From: Symbiodinium natans
Taxonomy: Eukaryota; Sar; Dinophyceae; Suessiales; Symbiodiniaceae
Direction of reading: 5' to 3'
DNA length: 64,000 bases
Assembly (NCBI GenBank): GCA_905221605.1
Contig: CAJNDS010000668.1
Location: forward strand, 493,555-557,554
Shown in pieces: positions 1 to 10,745 of the stretch. The translations under genes were made by a program, and so were the position numbers. The notes under the pieces are model-generated. The model saw only the letters and a program-made list of their open reading frames with translations, was not told the DNA's origin and did no database searches. How positions within the stretch are numbered: position 1 is the first letter of the stretch; every line of letters starts with the position of its first letter.

Positions 1-1451
1 TTAGGGGCATCGAAAAACTCAGCGTGGATGCCGCCTCGACTGTACAAGAGCTTCTCATCCAGAGCTGAGCACAGTGTGCCCTGCAAGTGTGTCGCGTTCG
101 TGAAGTCGTACTCGCCATGGCCCTCTGCGCTTGGAGCGCGGTTGCTGCGTGATGGTAGCTCTGCTGGCCACCCCTTTCCGTCCACCCATTTTTGGAAGAC
201 AGCCGGACGTGAGGAGCCTAGCCACAAACCGAAATTAGCCTCATAACCCGCAATCGTCAATTTCGGACCGAGAGTTTCCCAGCTGGCCCGTTGCTTGTTA
301 AGGCCTTATGCGAAATCGAAAACATATCAAAGGCAGACGGGTGCGCCATAGGAAGACCGGTCTCAGGTCGTGAAGATGGACACGGAAGGGCTATGCTGCT
401 GGCACACGCGTGTGGTAAAGACAAATAGCGCGTTCAAAAAAGCCTAGGCCAGAAGAGACTGACTGAACGCTCCCGCGCAGAACAAACGCAACGCTCCTAG
501 AACACGCCCTCTCCAACATATCCATGATATCCAAGGCGGCACGGCAGGCGGAGTACAGGACCTTGATTGTGCGGAACGCATGGAGTGGAGTGCGTGGTAA
601 AGTGGTTCCTCCGATGTGGCGGTAGCCCTCCTGCACGGTCTGCCGCCAGCCTCGTCCCTCCGAACTTGTGCTTGCCAGATCTGGTCGTATCGGGTCTGGT
701 GCTACTGCAGCCCATCAGGCCTGTAAACATGCCAACGTATATGTAGGATCATGCAAGCCAACACGAGGGCCACCTGCAGTGAAGGCTGGAGACCCCGCAG
801 CTGTAGTGCACGGCGCCCAGTCTGGAGACGGGGCGGATGGAGAGCCTGCAGCTTCGTTGTGACGCAGCGCGAGAACGTGCGAGAACGCCAGTGCTGTGTT
901 CAGGGGAGGCTGAAGAAGCCGCTGACTCTTGGCCGGTTGCCCCCCCCTCTCCCCCCCAAACCTGTGGAAACCATCGCAAAGTAGTCGTTGTATTCATGCG
1001 CGGCTCGAGTGTTTGACCATTCTGACCCTCAAAATCGCTTGCTAAATTCCCGCGGCGCGGGTTCCACATCCTCCATGGAAACGCTGCCCAATTTTGTGCC
1101 AGAACCATCCAACATGCCCTCGGAAGATTGTTAGTCGCAGCATTTGTCGTGGACGGCAGCGGAGTTCCTGCTCCCTGTTGCGGGCATGTTTGCGCATCGA
1201 TTTGATTTTTTCCAACGCGTGGCCTCACAGAACCAATATATGAATGTGTGCCAGCTTGGTAAATGTTCTGTCGTTGCCACTGGGTTCTCTCATCATCGCC
1301 CAATGCGCCTCCCGCGTCCGGCGCCATCAGTTGTTCAGATCTGCGCGTCTTTGACGAAGGTGCTGGCTGCTGCCTGACATTGACTCGTTTTGTCCTCGAC
1401 GCATGCCATCCTGCAACGGTTTTGACCTCCTCGCCAAGCTTTATTGTCACG
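1..1451. other. GC-rich stretch, no gene supported
   Basis: Open frames occur on both strands, including a 302-codon minus frame at 749-1657, but its protein is rich in Arg, Ser, Trp and Cys, matches no family I know, and overlaps the tandem duplication. No telomere-type repeats or palindromic elements occur here, unlike the rest of the window. Confidence 0.5.
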
Positions 1452-1924
1452 CTTTGCACACGGTGCCACGCTTCCTCGCCCCGCCCTCGGCGGCATGGCC
1501 ATGGGCAGCACGCGGCTATGGCCCCGCACGCCCACTCAGGGTGCTGGAGGTGGCTGACCCAGACGGCCCCAACTGCTTGCCATGAAAACAGGCACGGGCG
1601 AAAGCGATCGCGCCAACGGCAAACGCACGCCGCCGCAGGATTAGAATAGTGCTTCATGCACGGCTATGCGCGGCTGCACTCAAGTTCGCTTTGCACACTG
1701 TGCCACGCTTCCTCGCCCCGCCCTCGGCGGCATGGCCATGGGCAGCATGCGGCTATGGCCCCGCACGCCCACTCAGGGTGCTGGAGGTGGCTGACCCAGA
1801 CGGCCCCAACTGCCTGCCATGAAAACAGGCACCGGGCGAAAGCGATCGCGCCAACGGCAAACGCACGCCGCCGCAGGATTAGAGTAGTGCTTCATGCACG
1901 GCTATGCGCGGCTGCATTCAAGTT
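1452..1924. repeat. 238-bp tandem duplication
   Basis: Two head-to-tail copies, 1452-1689 and 1690-1924, differ at only a few positions (for example CACACGGTG against CACACTGTG). Each begins CTTTGCACAC and ends near GGCTGCACTCAAGTT. Both contain CGATCGCGCCAACGGCAAAC. The high identity points to a recent event. No coding role is evident, although both strands stay open here because of GC content. Confidence 0.9.
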
Positions 1925-2653
1925 CCAATCAGGTTCCCTGCATGCGCGGCCACGCGGGTGGGTCACATTGTGCTCAAGCCACATCTTCCATGGCTCATGC
2001 TCACACGATTTGCAGCTCAAAATGTCATGCTGGGGGGGCTGCCGTAAGGCAGAGTGGTGTGCGCACCTGGCAATTGCATTCAGCTTTGATTCAAATGCGA
2101 GACAATCGTGCGGGCTCAAGCGCAAACAGTGGCAAGCTTGTTTCACACGCAACTTGAAAGAACTCAAGCTATCGGCTATCATCCGGGATCGCGAACCATG
2201 TCACAGTTGCTAAAGCACAGCACTTACTGATTCACACTCCACCCAGCGGGTGGCTCTCATGACGCGCTGCATGTTGGAACATCTCGTTATTTTATCGTAG
2301 TCCGTGGAAGAGCGACAAGCCGCAAGAGGCCAGCCACCGCTCTGGCACACACGGTTCCACAGCAACCTCACGAAGGGCTCTGCCCACCTTGCCAGTGCAA
2401 AGAGAAAACGCCACTGCGTGTAAAGGCAACTTGCACGCCCAATGCATGTCGTGAGATATAACACACACAAGCCACGGCGCTTTTGCTTTGGACGCGGGTG
2501 GCGTTGCCTGCTAGCTCCTGCTTTGACGTAGCATCGTGCAGCAGTCATGATGCCAAACATAGCCAGACGCAGCTACTTGCCAAGGTCTAAAACTCGTGCC
2601 TTGGCTGGATCGACGTTGCTGGCGGGCCTGCGACCAGACGCGGTCTGGACGCC

Positions 2654-2977
2654 GTGGCAGGCACAGGACTCGGCGATTGGCCAAACGGCTGGCAGCTTCA
2701 CGCGTCGCGCACACGCATCGCCCACTACCGCGACACCGTGATGCTGCCATCGTTGACGCCGGAACGCCGAGCCCTTCTGAGTCCACAGTCGGGCCCGCAC
2801 GCTGGCGTGTGGTTGGCAGCCACACCCGGCGGGCCGACTACAACGTTGTCGCAGCTCATCATGCACGTGGCCTTGCGCAGGAGATTGCGCCTGCAAGTGC
2901 CCTTCACCGTTCGCCATTGCTCGCCTGGGTGTGTCGCGGGACGGTGCATTTCCCCGCACGGCGAGCAGAGCACGTGA
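2654..2977 (+). pseudogene. non-LTR retrotransposon-like C-terminal fragment (GPHAGxWL type)
   Basis: The + frame contains LTPERRALLSPQSGPHAGVWL, then LIMHVALRRRLRLQVP and CSPGC. From memory, this resembles the region C-terminal to reverse transcriptase in many eukaryotic retroelement proteins: xLLSQxGPHAGxWLxAxP, later LRxRLxLP, then a Cys/His cluster ending in GDHxLxC. Here the cluster is lost: the frame stops after HGEQST. No reverse transcriptase catalytic motif was found upstream, so this is a decayed fragment, assigned by motif only. Confidence 0.5.
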
Positions 2978-3420
2978 AAGCAAACGACGACTGGCTGCCG
3001 ATGCAGTGTCTGCGTGTGCGCACGCAGCTCTCTGGTAGCTGGGGTGAGCAAGCAAGGCCGAAGCCGCTGACTTCTCTGGTTGCCGGGTGGAGCAGCGGCT
3101 TGCTTTGCACTGTGAGTACTGTGAGTGCTGCCATGACATGCAGCTTGCTCGTGGCTGTATGATGGGGAAGCTAAACCGACGCAGCTGGCTTGTCCGGCTG
3201 CAGGATGGGACACGCCCCCGGGCGCTGGAAGTGGTGACATGGCTGGTGGGCTAGAACCGTTCTCATTTGTGTTCTCGCACTGTAGTGCATATTAGAAAAA
3301 TAGGTGACAGCAAACGATGATTAGCTGCCGGTGCCGTGGCTGGGCGTGCGCACGCAGCGCTCTTATAGTTATGGCGAGCAAACTAAGTCGAAGCCGCTGG
3401 TTTCTCTGTCTGCGTGACGG
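2974..3420. repeat. diverged direct duplication
   Basis: 2974-3090 and 3304-3420 are recognisably the same sequence: both run GTGA.AGCAAACGA, then GCTGCCG, GCGTGTGCGCACGCAGC/GGCGTGCGCACGCAGC, then GAGCAA and CGAAGCCGCTG followed by TTTCTCT/CTTCTCT. They are much more diverged than the 238-bp duplication nearby. They are probably parts of an old repeat. Confidence 0.6.
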
Positions 3421-4049
3421 GGCAAAAGCTCGCCTCCTTGCCGCAATGTCCACATGCACAGGTCTCTTGTGGCTGTGGTGAGCAAACGCTTCCTCAGAAC
3501 GCATCAAGCAGTGACGGAGAGCGCCAGTGCCCGGCGCAAGCCTGGGCATGTAATTTGGTGCAAGACGTGTAGATGCTTGTGTGTTCCCAGGCGCGTTGAC
3601 CACGAGCTCGGGGCAGTAGGGCAAGGTCGTGACAACCCTGCAAGCAAAAGGCGCGCCCTGGGATTCCAACATGGCAAGTGAGGCCGGTCAAGCGCAGCGT
3701 GGAACTGGCCGGCGGAGGAATCGCCGATCAGGCCGCTGCCACCACGAGTGGTGTGTCAACAGGCTCGTCGGGGTCTGCCGGGCCTACGGGGGGCTGCAAG
3801 GGGAGCTCGCCGAAGGGCGGAAGCTGGACACCGCAGCCACCGGCAAGGGAGCCGAGGCAGCGGGGGGGGATTCCCAACATTCCCACCTAAATGCAGGTAT
3901 TGCGCAAAGGTCAGCAGGATCCTTGGCAAAACAAAAGGCGCTGCGTGCAACAGGTATGCTCGAGAAACCAAATCGATTTTTAATTTAATTTTGACTTGGG
4001 AAAACTGGCTGTATGGCTTTGTTAAGTCGTCCTGATGTAAATTCCGACG

Positions 4050-4860
4050 CCACCATGGGCCATGTGGTGCGGCAACACCAGACGCTCGGGTTTTTGCTTG
4101 ACGACCACCTCACCCAGCCGATGCTTTCGAGCCTCGCGGCCATTCCCAAAAACAGTTGGACCAATGCATGCACTCCTTCTTGCCTTTCGTAGAAGGTTAA
4201 CATCATCGGCAGCCCATGCGATCGAACTTATAGTGCAAGTTCCGCAGTACCTCGGGCCTTGATGCCTGAGTTGGGTGTTCTGGATCGCTTGTCAGCGACC
4301 GCATGCAGCCCGGCTGTCATGGTGCGGCGGCGAGCCCGCAATGATACTCGCTACAGCTCTGAGAACGGCATTTTGCGGCTGGCTGAAAACGAGCCGTCGT
4401 CCTGGTCGGCCAGCGTGCTGCGCAAAGAGCTGCGACTGGGACTACCAGTGCTCGGCATTGATACCTCGGTCCTTTCTGTCAAGCAGAACAAGGCTAAGTT
4501 GCACTATCACGCTGTGACAGTTGTCCTTCCTGCCGGCAAATTGGCACTCCTTTTCAAAAAGCATCCAGCACTGGTTAGGCTACTCGAAGCCGAGTTGGAC
4601 AGTGCATCAGTCGGCAGAGCTCGGGATTTGCATCTCCGATGCCCAAGCCTGGGCTCCGCTTAGACTTCAAGGCTACTTCACGCATGATGCTTTTGGGCCT
4701 GCTGCTCCATGCAGATTTTGTTCCAGGAATCTCCTGGAAGATATCGAGCATTTATTCTTTGACTGTGATGTAGCAATGCAATTCATGTGCAATTTTCCAG
4801 ACCAGGGCTGCGCTGATGCTCGGAGGTCCGTCGGCAGCAATCTGGATGATGTTTGGAGTG
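4050..4860 (+). pseudogene. decayed retroelement fragment with zf-RVT-like Cys motif
   Basis: The + strand reads, across frame changes, LGFLLDDHLTQPMLSSLAAI (about 4088), then a segment with ASVLRKELRLGLPVLG (4259 frame), then RLQGYFTHDAFGPAAPCRFC and LEDIEHLFFDCDVA (4521 frame). CxFC...EDIEHLFFDC matches the zinc-binding domain that follows reverse transcriptase in non-LTR elements (zf-RVT pattern CxxC...E..xHxFxxC). Coding is broken by at least two frameshifts, so it is a relic. Confidence 0.5.
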
Positions 4861-4892
4861 TCACTCGATGGGCGCGGGCGTCAGGCGAGCTC

Positions 4893-5340
4893 CGTATACA
4901 TATACATATGCATATACATATTCCGCCTGCTCGCAAGGTGCAAGGCGCGGTCAGCACCGCCCCCTTCACGAGCCGCCGCTATCTCTGCCTACACGCTCCG
5001 ATGGTCGGCCCTCCTGTCCTTCGCTGCCGCGCGCTCCTTCGCTGCCAGCCTGCTCTCTTTGCCTGTCACAGGCACGGCCAATGTCGATGGGAAGCTGCCG
5101 CCCCTGAGCGACATCCTCACAGACTCAACTGCGCAGCCACCACACGCCAGCCGCCTGGCATGACCGCCCGCTGCCTATTGCCCGTAGGATGTCGCCCGGC
5201 TGGGGCTAGAGCACAGGGACCGCATTGGACGTTGGTAAAAAGGTGCGAGGGAAAAATAAGCATATACATATGCATATACATGTACATGTACATTTACATT
5301 TACATTTACATTTACATTTGCATATGCAAATACATATTTG
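4893..5340. repeat. CATATACA / TTTACA microsatellites
   Basis: Two short tracts, 4895-4925 (TATACA/CATATG units) and 5258-5335 (CATATACATATGCATATACAT changing to repeated TTTACA). They flank a stretch of ordinary GC-rich DNA. The long + frame across them is a consequence of the repeat. Confidence 0.75.
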
Positions 5341-5759
5341 TTTCGCTGTTTTTTTTTCCGGCCTTGATTGCCAACTTTGATTTTGGTATACCTGTTGCGT
5401 TGCCAACCGCAGCCTTCGAGCCCAAACACCTGAAACTCCAAGCGCGACTTGTGCGCCAAAGTTATGGCCGGGCACTAAACGTTGCGATTGCGTTGAGGGC
5501 AGACGCAATGCGTGGCAAAGCGATCCAGTAGACAATGTGGCCACCAAGGTGAAACGAGCAGTGCTCGTTGCATGCAACTACCCAAGCAAAGCCTATGGGT
5601 TGGCAGGATGCGTGTGGCTGGCATGGTTAGGTTTCTTTGCTTGGCCTGTTGTTGGTCATGACATATGTAAGCCATTTGTTGGCCGTTTGGTGTGGCGCAC
5701 AGGTTGACGCAATTTAAAGTTGGTTAATTACAACAGAGTTAATTGCCTTCAGGTGAACG

Positions 5760-6344
5760 ATGCATTTGCCATCGCTGAACAGCTCGAAGCAAGAGGTTTC
5801 GAGAATGACAATGCCGGCGTCCCAGTTGCAATTTCCCTTCATGGTTTGCACTAGCTGCTCCGTTGCCGCGGCGTGGGCTGTTTGTGCCAGGTGCTTATTC
5901 TGCATGACACCATGCCAGGAAGGCGTCGTGACCCTCAGGTGGGGCTTAGTGCGGTTGCTGTTGTTCTGGAAGATACGTAAAGGGACCCTTTCTATGGCTG
6001 CGGGCGACTTGCCGCCGCATGCTGTTGCTGTCGCTGTCGCGGTTGCCGTTGCGGTCGCCGCTGCCGCTGCCGCTGCCGCTGCCGCTGCCGCTGCCAGTTT
6101 TCAAGTGTTCACCGGGGTGGAATTTCTGCCACAAGCTTTTCCTTCTGCTGTAACATCCGTGAACAAACTGTACAGATGGAGTTGCCCACTAGGTTTGGAC
6201 CGCAAATGTTTGATTTGCCCTGATCCGCAGAAAGACGATGCACTTCGCCCAACGCGGGTCAACATCTTGCAGCGTCTTCAAGCGATGATAAGGCACGGAT
6301 TCCCCGTTTCCCCGTGTTCCAGGCATGTCCCATCGCCAGTGTGA
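5760..6344 (+). CDS. hypothetical 194-codon frame with Ala/Val repeat (doubtful)
   Basis: A single open frame from ATG to TGA. Its centre (6029-6096) is a tandem GCTGTCGCTGTC/GCCGCT repeat coding alternating Val-Ala then poly-Ala. The C-terminal third, with SCPLGLDRKCLICPDPQKDD, contains a few Cys residues in CxxC spacing but matches no family I know. It could equally be non-coding DNA kept open by the repeat; there is no sign of the short-exon structure used elsewhere. Confidence 0.2.
   Translation: MHLPSLNSSKQEVSRMTMPASQLQFPFMVCTSCSVAAAWAVCARCLFCMTPCQEGVVTLRWGLVRLLLFWKIRKGTLSMAAGDLPPHAVAVAVAVAVAVAAAAAAAAAAAAASFQVFTGVEFLPQAFPSAVTSVNKLYRWSCPLGLDRKCLICPDPQKDDALRPTRVNILQRLQAMIRHGFPVSPCSRHVPSPV
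6029..6096. repeat. GCTGTC/GCCGCT hexamer-trimer repeat
   Basis: An imperfect GCTGTCGCTGTCGCGGTTGCC tract grading into eight or nine GCCGCT-type units. On the minus strand it would read Gly-Ser repeats. It is a simple repeat with no further function visible. Confidence 0.85.
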
Positions 6345-6621
6345 TTACGATTGGATGCAGAACTTGGGATGATCCCCCTTGTCCTAACTATAACAGTCCG
6401 TAATACTGGTTACAGTATCCCCACCATCATGGGTCCTTGTTGGCTTTAATGCTACATTTTGTTATCATAAAACCCAGTAAGGATTAGAAATGATAATTTC
6501 TAATATACCCCCAACAAGGGCCCAATATCATAATCCCCACTAAGAACATCCCAATGCAGTCAGAAGCCTTGGGGTGCGTGTGCACAAGCCGCGGGCTTGC
6601 ATTGACATTGCTCCCAAAGAT

Positions 6622-6750
6622 CCCAATACGCCTTAACTAAGGATTATTCCTTAAATCATACCCAAAACCCTAAAGCCTACACCCTAAACCCTAAATCCTA
6701 AACCCTATATGGTTGAAGGAATATTGCTTCATCAAGGGGTTTTGGGCTCC
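6622..6750. mobile_element. family-3 palindromic element split by CCCTAAA array
   Basis: The left arm is CCCAATACGCCTTAACTAAGG...ATTCCTTAAATCATA and the right arm is TATGGTTGAAGGAATATTGC...AAGGGGTTTTGGGCTC, complementary to it. The centre is replaced by about 45 bp of CCCTAAA-type repeat (6665-6710). It marks the point where the repeat-rich part of the window begins. Confidence 0.65.
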
Positions 6751-7392
6751 CTGTTCCCGCTGCGAGCCAGGAAGACGAAAGCCGGCCACCCGTGCGCAAT
6801 TACTGGCCCAGAGCCATGTTTTTGTCCTAAACCCTAAACCCTATGAGCCCTAAACCTAGAACCCTAAACCAGGCACCCGAAACCGAAGATGTAGAGTCCT
6901 ACAGGATCCTCCTGTGGCAGCCTCTGCGAGCTACGGTGACATTTCATGTTCGTAGGCGCGCGCGCATGTTGCTGAGGTGACGTGTGTTTCTTTAGCTTCT
7001 CCGGCTACGGCATGCAGGCCCTGGGAGTTTTGAACACTTCTTTGTTCTTGCAACATCTCCGCCATCTCTGCACGTCACTGGCTACTCGTAGCAGACGTCA
7101 CCACCTTCTGGACACCCAAAACCCCCAAACTCCCAAACCCTAAACCCTAAACCCAAGTCTACAGTTCAGCACTGTTTGAAGAGTGCTTTGATGCCAGACT
7201 GTGATTGCGCAGCTGCTCCTGCTTCTTGAACGGTTTTTGAAGGGCTTTTCAGCGGTTGTTAACGGTTTTTGAGGTTTTGTTTTTTGCGGGGGTTTTTGAA
7301 ACCGGTTTTGAATTCGAGATGAGTGCCTGACCCCCCCCCCCCCATCCTTGAATATTCAAAGCGGGATCCCGACCGTTTCCCTGCACCTGCGG

Positions 7393-8035
7393 GTTTAGGG
7401 TTTAGGGTTTAGGTTGCTTCAGGGTCTAAGGTTCAGTCCCAGTCCCAGGCCCTGACTCTTGCTCGACCATTGTTGTGAAAATGTGTCCTTTTGACCCTAA
7501 ACCCTAAAAACCCTAAAAACCTTAAAAACCCTATAAACCCTATAAACCCTATAAACCCTATAAACCCTATAAACCCTATAAACCCTATAAACCCGATAAA
7601 CCCAAAAACCCTATAAACCCTGTAAACCCTGTAAACCCTGCAAACCCTATAAACCCTATGAACCCTATGAAGCCTATGAACCCTAAACCCTAAACCCATT
7701 GGAATATTGAACCGTTTCCCTGTCCGATGTGTTGCGCGTTGCCGTGGACCCGCCCTAATCCTTGAATCGCAAACCAGACTTCTCCCTAAACCGTACAAAC
7801 CCTATAAACCCTGTAATTTATATACCTCATAAACCCTATAATCCCTACAAATGCCTATAAACCCTAAAACCCCCTCTAAGCCCTATAAACCCTATAAACC
7901 CTTAAAACCCTCTAGGCCCTATAAACCCTGTAAGCCCTATAAACCCTTTGAACCCCCTAAACCCTTTAAAGCCCTCTAAACCCTCTAAACCCTCTAAGCC
8001 CTCTAAAACCCTTCTTAAGCCCTCTAAGCCCTAAA
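7393..8035. repeat. degenerate telomere-type array with CCCTATAAA variant
   Basis: After a short TTTAGGG run (7393-7413), the stretch 7493-7700 is dominated by a 9-bp CCCTATAAA unit with CCCTGTAAA and CCCTATGAA variants. A second block, 7796-8035, carries CCCTATAAA grading to CCCTCTAAA/CCCTCTAAG. The long minus frame with VYRVYRV/FIGFIGF repeats is this array read as protein, not a gene. Confidence 0.9.
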
Positions 8036-8041
8036 AAACAG

Positions 8042-8119
8042 GTGGACCGCATGCGTCTGGATGCTCAAGCGCCGGAGGGCCTCGACGAGGCAATTCTGTT
8101 CGAGCCCCAGCTCTTCGGG
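8042..8119 (+). CDS. exon candidate, unidentified gene
   Basis: Acceptor ACAG|GTGG and donor GGG|GTTGTT enclose 26 codons reading VDRMRLDAQAPEGLDEAILF then EPQLFG, an ordinary soluble-protein composition. It sits between telomere-type arrays on both sides, as the kinase exons do. No family recognised. Confidence 0.45.
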
Positions 8120-8199
8120 GTTGTTGGGTTTTGGGGTTTAGGCAAAAAGGGTTGGGGGTGTAAGGCAAATCGCGCTGCAGTCCCTCCTCAAAAAAAGTG

Positions 8200-8770
8200 T
8201 TTAGGGTTTAGGGTTTAGGGTTTAGGGTAACCAGTGGGGTTTAGGTTGGGATGTTCCCCCTTATACAGACAGTCGTTAATAGGCTTCATAGCGCCCGATT
8301 GTAATTCCGATGAAGGACTCGTAGTATACGGGGTTAAGGGTTTAGGTTCAATCAGGGTTTATGGCTTTGGAGGGCCTGTTGAATGTGATTTTCTGAAACA
8401 AGCCTGGCTACCTGCAAGGGAGGCGAAGCCGACTGGGTGGACGTGCATTGTTGCCATTGCCGTTTGCGGCTGGTTTTTTTTGTTGGCTAAGAGCATCTGA
8501 AGTACTGCTGGCGTGTTCATCTTCACCGCGTTTCCGGGGGTCTCATGACTTTGAGATTTGGTCAGGTTTCGAGCACGGGCTTCAGGTCAGGAGTTGTCAC
8601 GAATGCCTTGTGAATCATTTTGCAGGAGAAAGGCCAAGTCGACAGCCAACTGGAAGTTTGTGTGTGACTGATGTGAGGTGGCTTGTGTAAGTGTGGGTAT
8701 AGGTTTAGGAGTTTAGGAGTTTAGGGTTTAGGGTTTAGGGTTTAGGGTTTAGGGTTTAGGGCCAGTAGAT
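8200..8770. repeat. TTTAGGG arrays and half of a family-4 palindrome
   Basis: TTTAGGG runs at 8201-8230 and 8714-8762 (about seven units). 8248-8290 is the left half only of the family-4 element (GGATGTTCCCCCTTATACAG, then CAGTCGTTAATAGG). The DNA between has no supported exon. Confidence 0.7.
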
Positions 8771-9359
8771 CATGCCGGCCACTTCTGATTGAGGCAAGCT
8801 TCACTGGAAGCAGGACCGGATGAGTCGGTGGACGCGCTGGGAGCAGAGCACAAAAGACTTTCGCAGCTGGCAGGAGGGCTCTTAAGGGCACACAAGACGG
8901 AGAACGGCCGCTAGAAGAATGGAACGGCAACTCTGTCTCATCTTGTGGCTTTCAACGTCGAGACAGCGATAATGCTTTCTCTGCTGTTCTGTGCGATGGG
9001 GTTGTAGTGTGACCTGGGGCTGTGCTGACTGTGATGTCGAGATCAAGGACGAAGTTCAGTGAGCTTTGGATGTCAAAGGCTTGTGCTTTTGGGTCAAAAG
9101 CCAAGCTCTTGGAGGTGCGAGAGAACTCCTCTAAAACGAACGGGGAGCTCATCCGGTTAAAGAGGGTCCACTCGGTCGGGAGGATTGGGGGGCTATACAT
9201 TGAAGAGGGTCCCATCAGGGTTTAAGGGAATCGATACGAACCCTGTTCGCTAAGAAAAACCCTTAGAACCCCTTTCTGCCCTGCAAAAAAAACCTAGAAG
9301 CCAACCCTAGACCCCCAAGCCCTGAGAGCGATGACAATGCGGTTTAGGGTTTAGGGTTT

Positions 9360-9512
9360 ACTTGACGGTTCATGGTACTTATTAACCATTTATAACTGTA
9401 CTCATAACCCTACTTATAATTGGGATAACCCCTATAAGGCCCTTTAGGGGTATTATAAGTAGGGTTATAAGTACAGTTATAAGTGGTTAGTAAGTACCAT
9501 GAACCTTCAAGT
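9360..9512. mobile_element. family-1 palindromic element (intact)
   Basis: A 153-bp near-perfect palindrome. It starts ACTTGACGGTTCATGGTACT and ends AGTACCATGAACCTTCAAGT; the arms are complementary almost to the centre, GGCCCTTTAGGGG. There is no coding capacity. It is flanked by a TTTAGGG run. It is the type example of a family with copies at 17038, 17363, 28874, 33058 and 36726. Confidence 0.9.
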
Positions 9513-10042
9513 AGGGTTTATAGGGTTTAGGCTAGCGCAGTGGAAGTTCGGCACATACGTGAGCAGCGGCTTGGAGGGTTTCGGGTTTCACATGTCCACG
9601 GTGCGGCTCAGCAAGTTGCAGTTGAAGTCTGCACCTCTACCGTTACATGGATGCTCGCCAATCGTCAATGCACGCGAATTCCCCCCCGACCCCCACACCC
9701 CCAAGTCCTTCTTTGTAGTAGAGGGTCACCGGTGCCCAGGCCAACAGACTTTCAGGATTCTGTCTACAATGGCCCCTGCGTCATCGTGGCCACCTCAGTG
9801 TGCTTTTTGGCATGACAAAGGAGAGTGCCTCCATGACGACCAGGGTACCACTGCACGCTGACAAGATGTATAACAAACCAGGTAGAGAACACCATACGGG
9901 TTGGAATGCACTTAAGTTCATAAAGGATGCCCTCTATAGAGTTTACGCTTAAAGTCATTTGAAGGAGCGCTTTTAAGTCAAAGAGTGCTGCGGCCTGCTG
10001 GGCATTCGACGGCCCATGAGCCATGCATGTGAGGGTTTCCGA

Positions 10043-10130
10043 AATTGGGGTACCTTCTTATTATTGGGGTCCTGATGATGAGGGAATCTTGCTATTTGGG
10101 GATCTATATTGGGGGTCCCTCACAAAACCC
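10043..10130. mobile_element. family-5 palindromic element
   Basis: It begins TTGGGGTACCTTCTTATTATT and ends GGGGGTCCCTCACAA, with the internal TGGGGTCC...GGGAATCTTGCTATTTGGGGAT shared by copies at 28733, 45606, 56640 and 60929. It lies just upstream of the exon candidate at 10157. Confidence 0.6.
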
Positions 10131-10156
10131 ATGAACCCTATAACCCCCCATGTGAG

Positions 10157-10230
10157 GAATGTGCTGAGTTGCACGACATCCTCGCCAGCGCGCCGGCCGG
10201 AGCTTCTGTGACCATGCTGATGGACAGCAA
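10157..10230 (+). CDS. exon candidate, unidentified gene
   Basis: The acceptor is TGTGAG|GAATG. The frame reads ECAELHDILASAPAGASVTM then LMDSK. The donor is either AA|GTCTTT (10230) or GG|GTTTAGGG (10238). The composition is helical and soluble, and the flanks are a palindrome and TTTAGGG/TTTGGGG repeats. No family recognised. Confidence 0.5.
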
Positions 10231-10625
10231 GTCTTTGGGTTTAGGGTTTGGGGTTTGGGGTTTGGGATTTGGGGGAGCCCTAAACCCTAAACTTCAAAGA
10301 AAGCTCAAAAACCAAACCCTAGACGTTCAGAAATTCTGTACCCCACGCTTTCAGGCTCCTAAGTGCGTTCGGTTCTGTGGTCTGGGCATGTGCACGTCTG
10401 AAATGAGTGGCAGAAGCACACATGATGAACAACACAACATGGCTGCGAGTTGGAGGCGCCTTCAAACTCAGAACCAGTCTCCTTGCTTTTGAGTACCCTG
10501 ATGCTATCAAATTGTCGAATGCAGGATTGCGATCACGCCACAAGTGTGGCAGACGTGCTCGGCACCCTGATTCTTTCTGTGTGGAAGCCAGGGCTTAGGT
10601 TGCCTTCAGCTTTAAGGGTAGTTAC

Positions 10626-10745
10626 ATGGGCCCTGAATGTGGTTCCTTACCTCCCTTACAGGGTCCTGAAGTATGGGCCCTTGGGTTGTATAATAGGGTA
10701 TGCAAGGGGTCCCCTTTTTAAGGGTCCATACTAAGGGACCATGTG
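10626..10745. mobile_element. family-6 palindromic element
   Basis: It contains GGGCCCTGAATGTGGTTCCT ... GGGTCCTGAAGTATGGGCCC ... GTATAATAGGGTATGCAAGG. Related copies lie at 22498, 43010, 51205 and 63088. The arms are less perfect than in families 1 to 4. Confidence 0.5.

Noticed and set aside
749-1657. 302-codon minus frame as a gene
   Set aside because: GC-rich DNA keeps several frames open here; composition is Arg/Ser/Trp/Cys-heavy, no family is recognised, and it runs into the tandem duplication.
4521-5531. 336-codon plus frame as an intact gene
   Set aside because: Only the first third resembles a zf-RVT region; the rest crosses microsatellites and reads as low-complexity Tyr/Ile/Cys, so the frame is a relic extended by repeats.
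5946-6134. Gly-Ser repeat protein on the minus strand
   Set aside because: It is the complement of the GCTGTC/GCCGCT simple repeat.
7433-7798. 121-codon minus frame with VYRVYRV and FIGFIGF repeats
   Set aside because: It is the CCCTATAAA telomere-type array translated; a 9-bp unit stays open in frame.
7393-8035. CRISPR array
   Set aside because: The units are contiguous telomere-like repeats without unique spacers, and the DNA is eukaryotic.
9360-9512. Non-coding RNA or tRNA gene in the palindromes
   Set aside because: Whole-length symmetry, many copies and no tRNA-like boxes fit mobile hairpin elements better. No tRNA or rRNA was recognised anywhere in the window.
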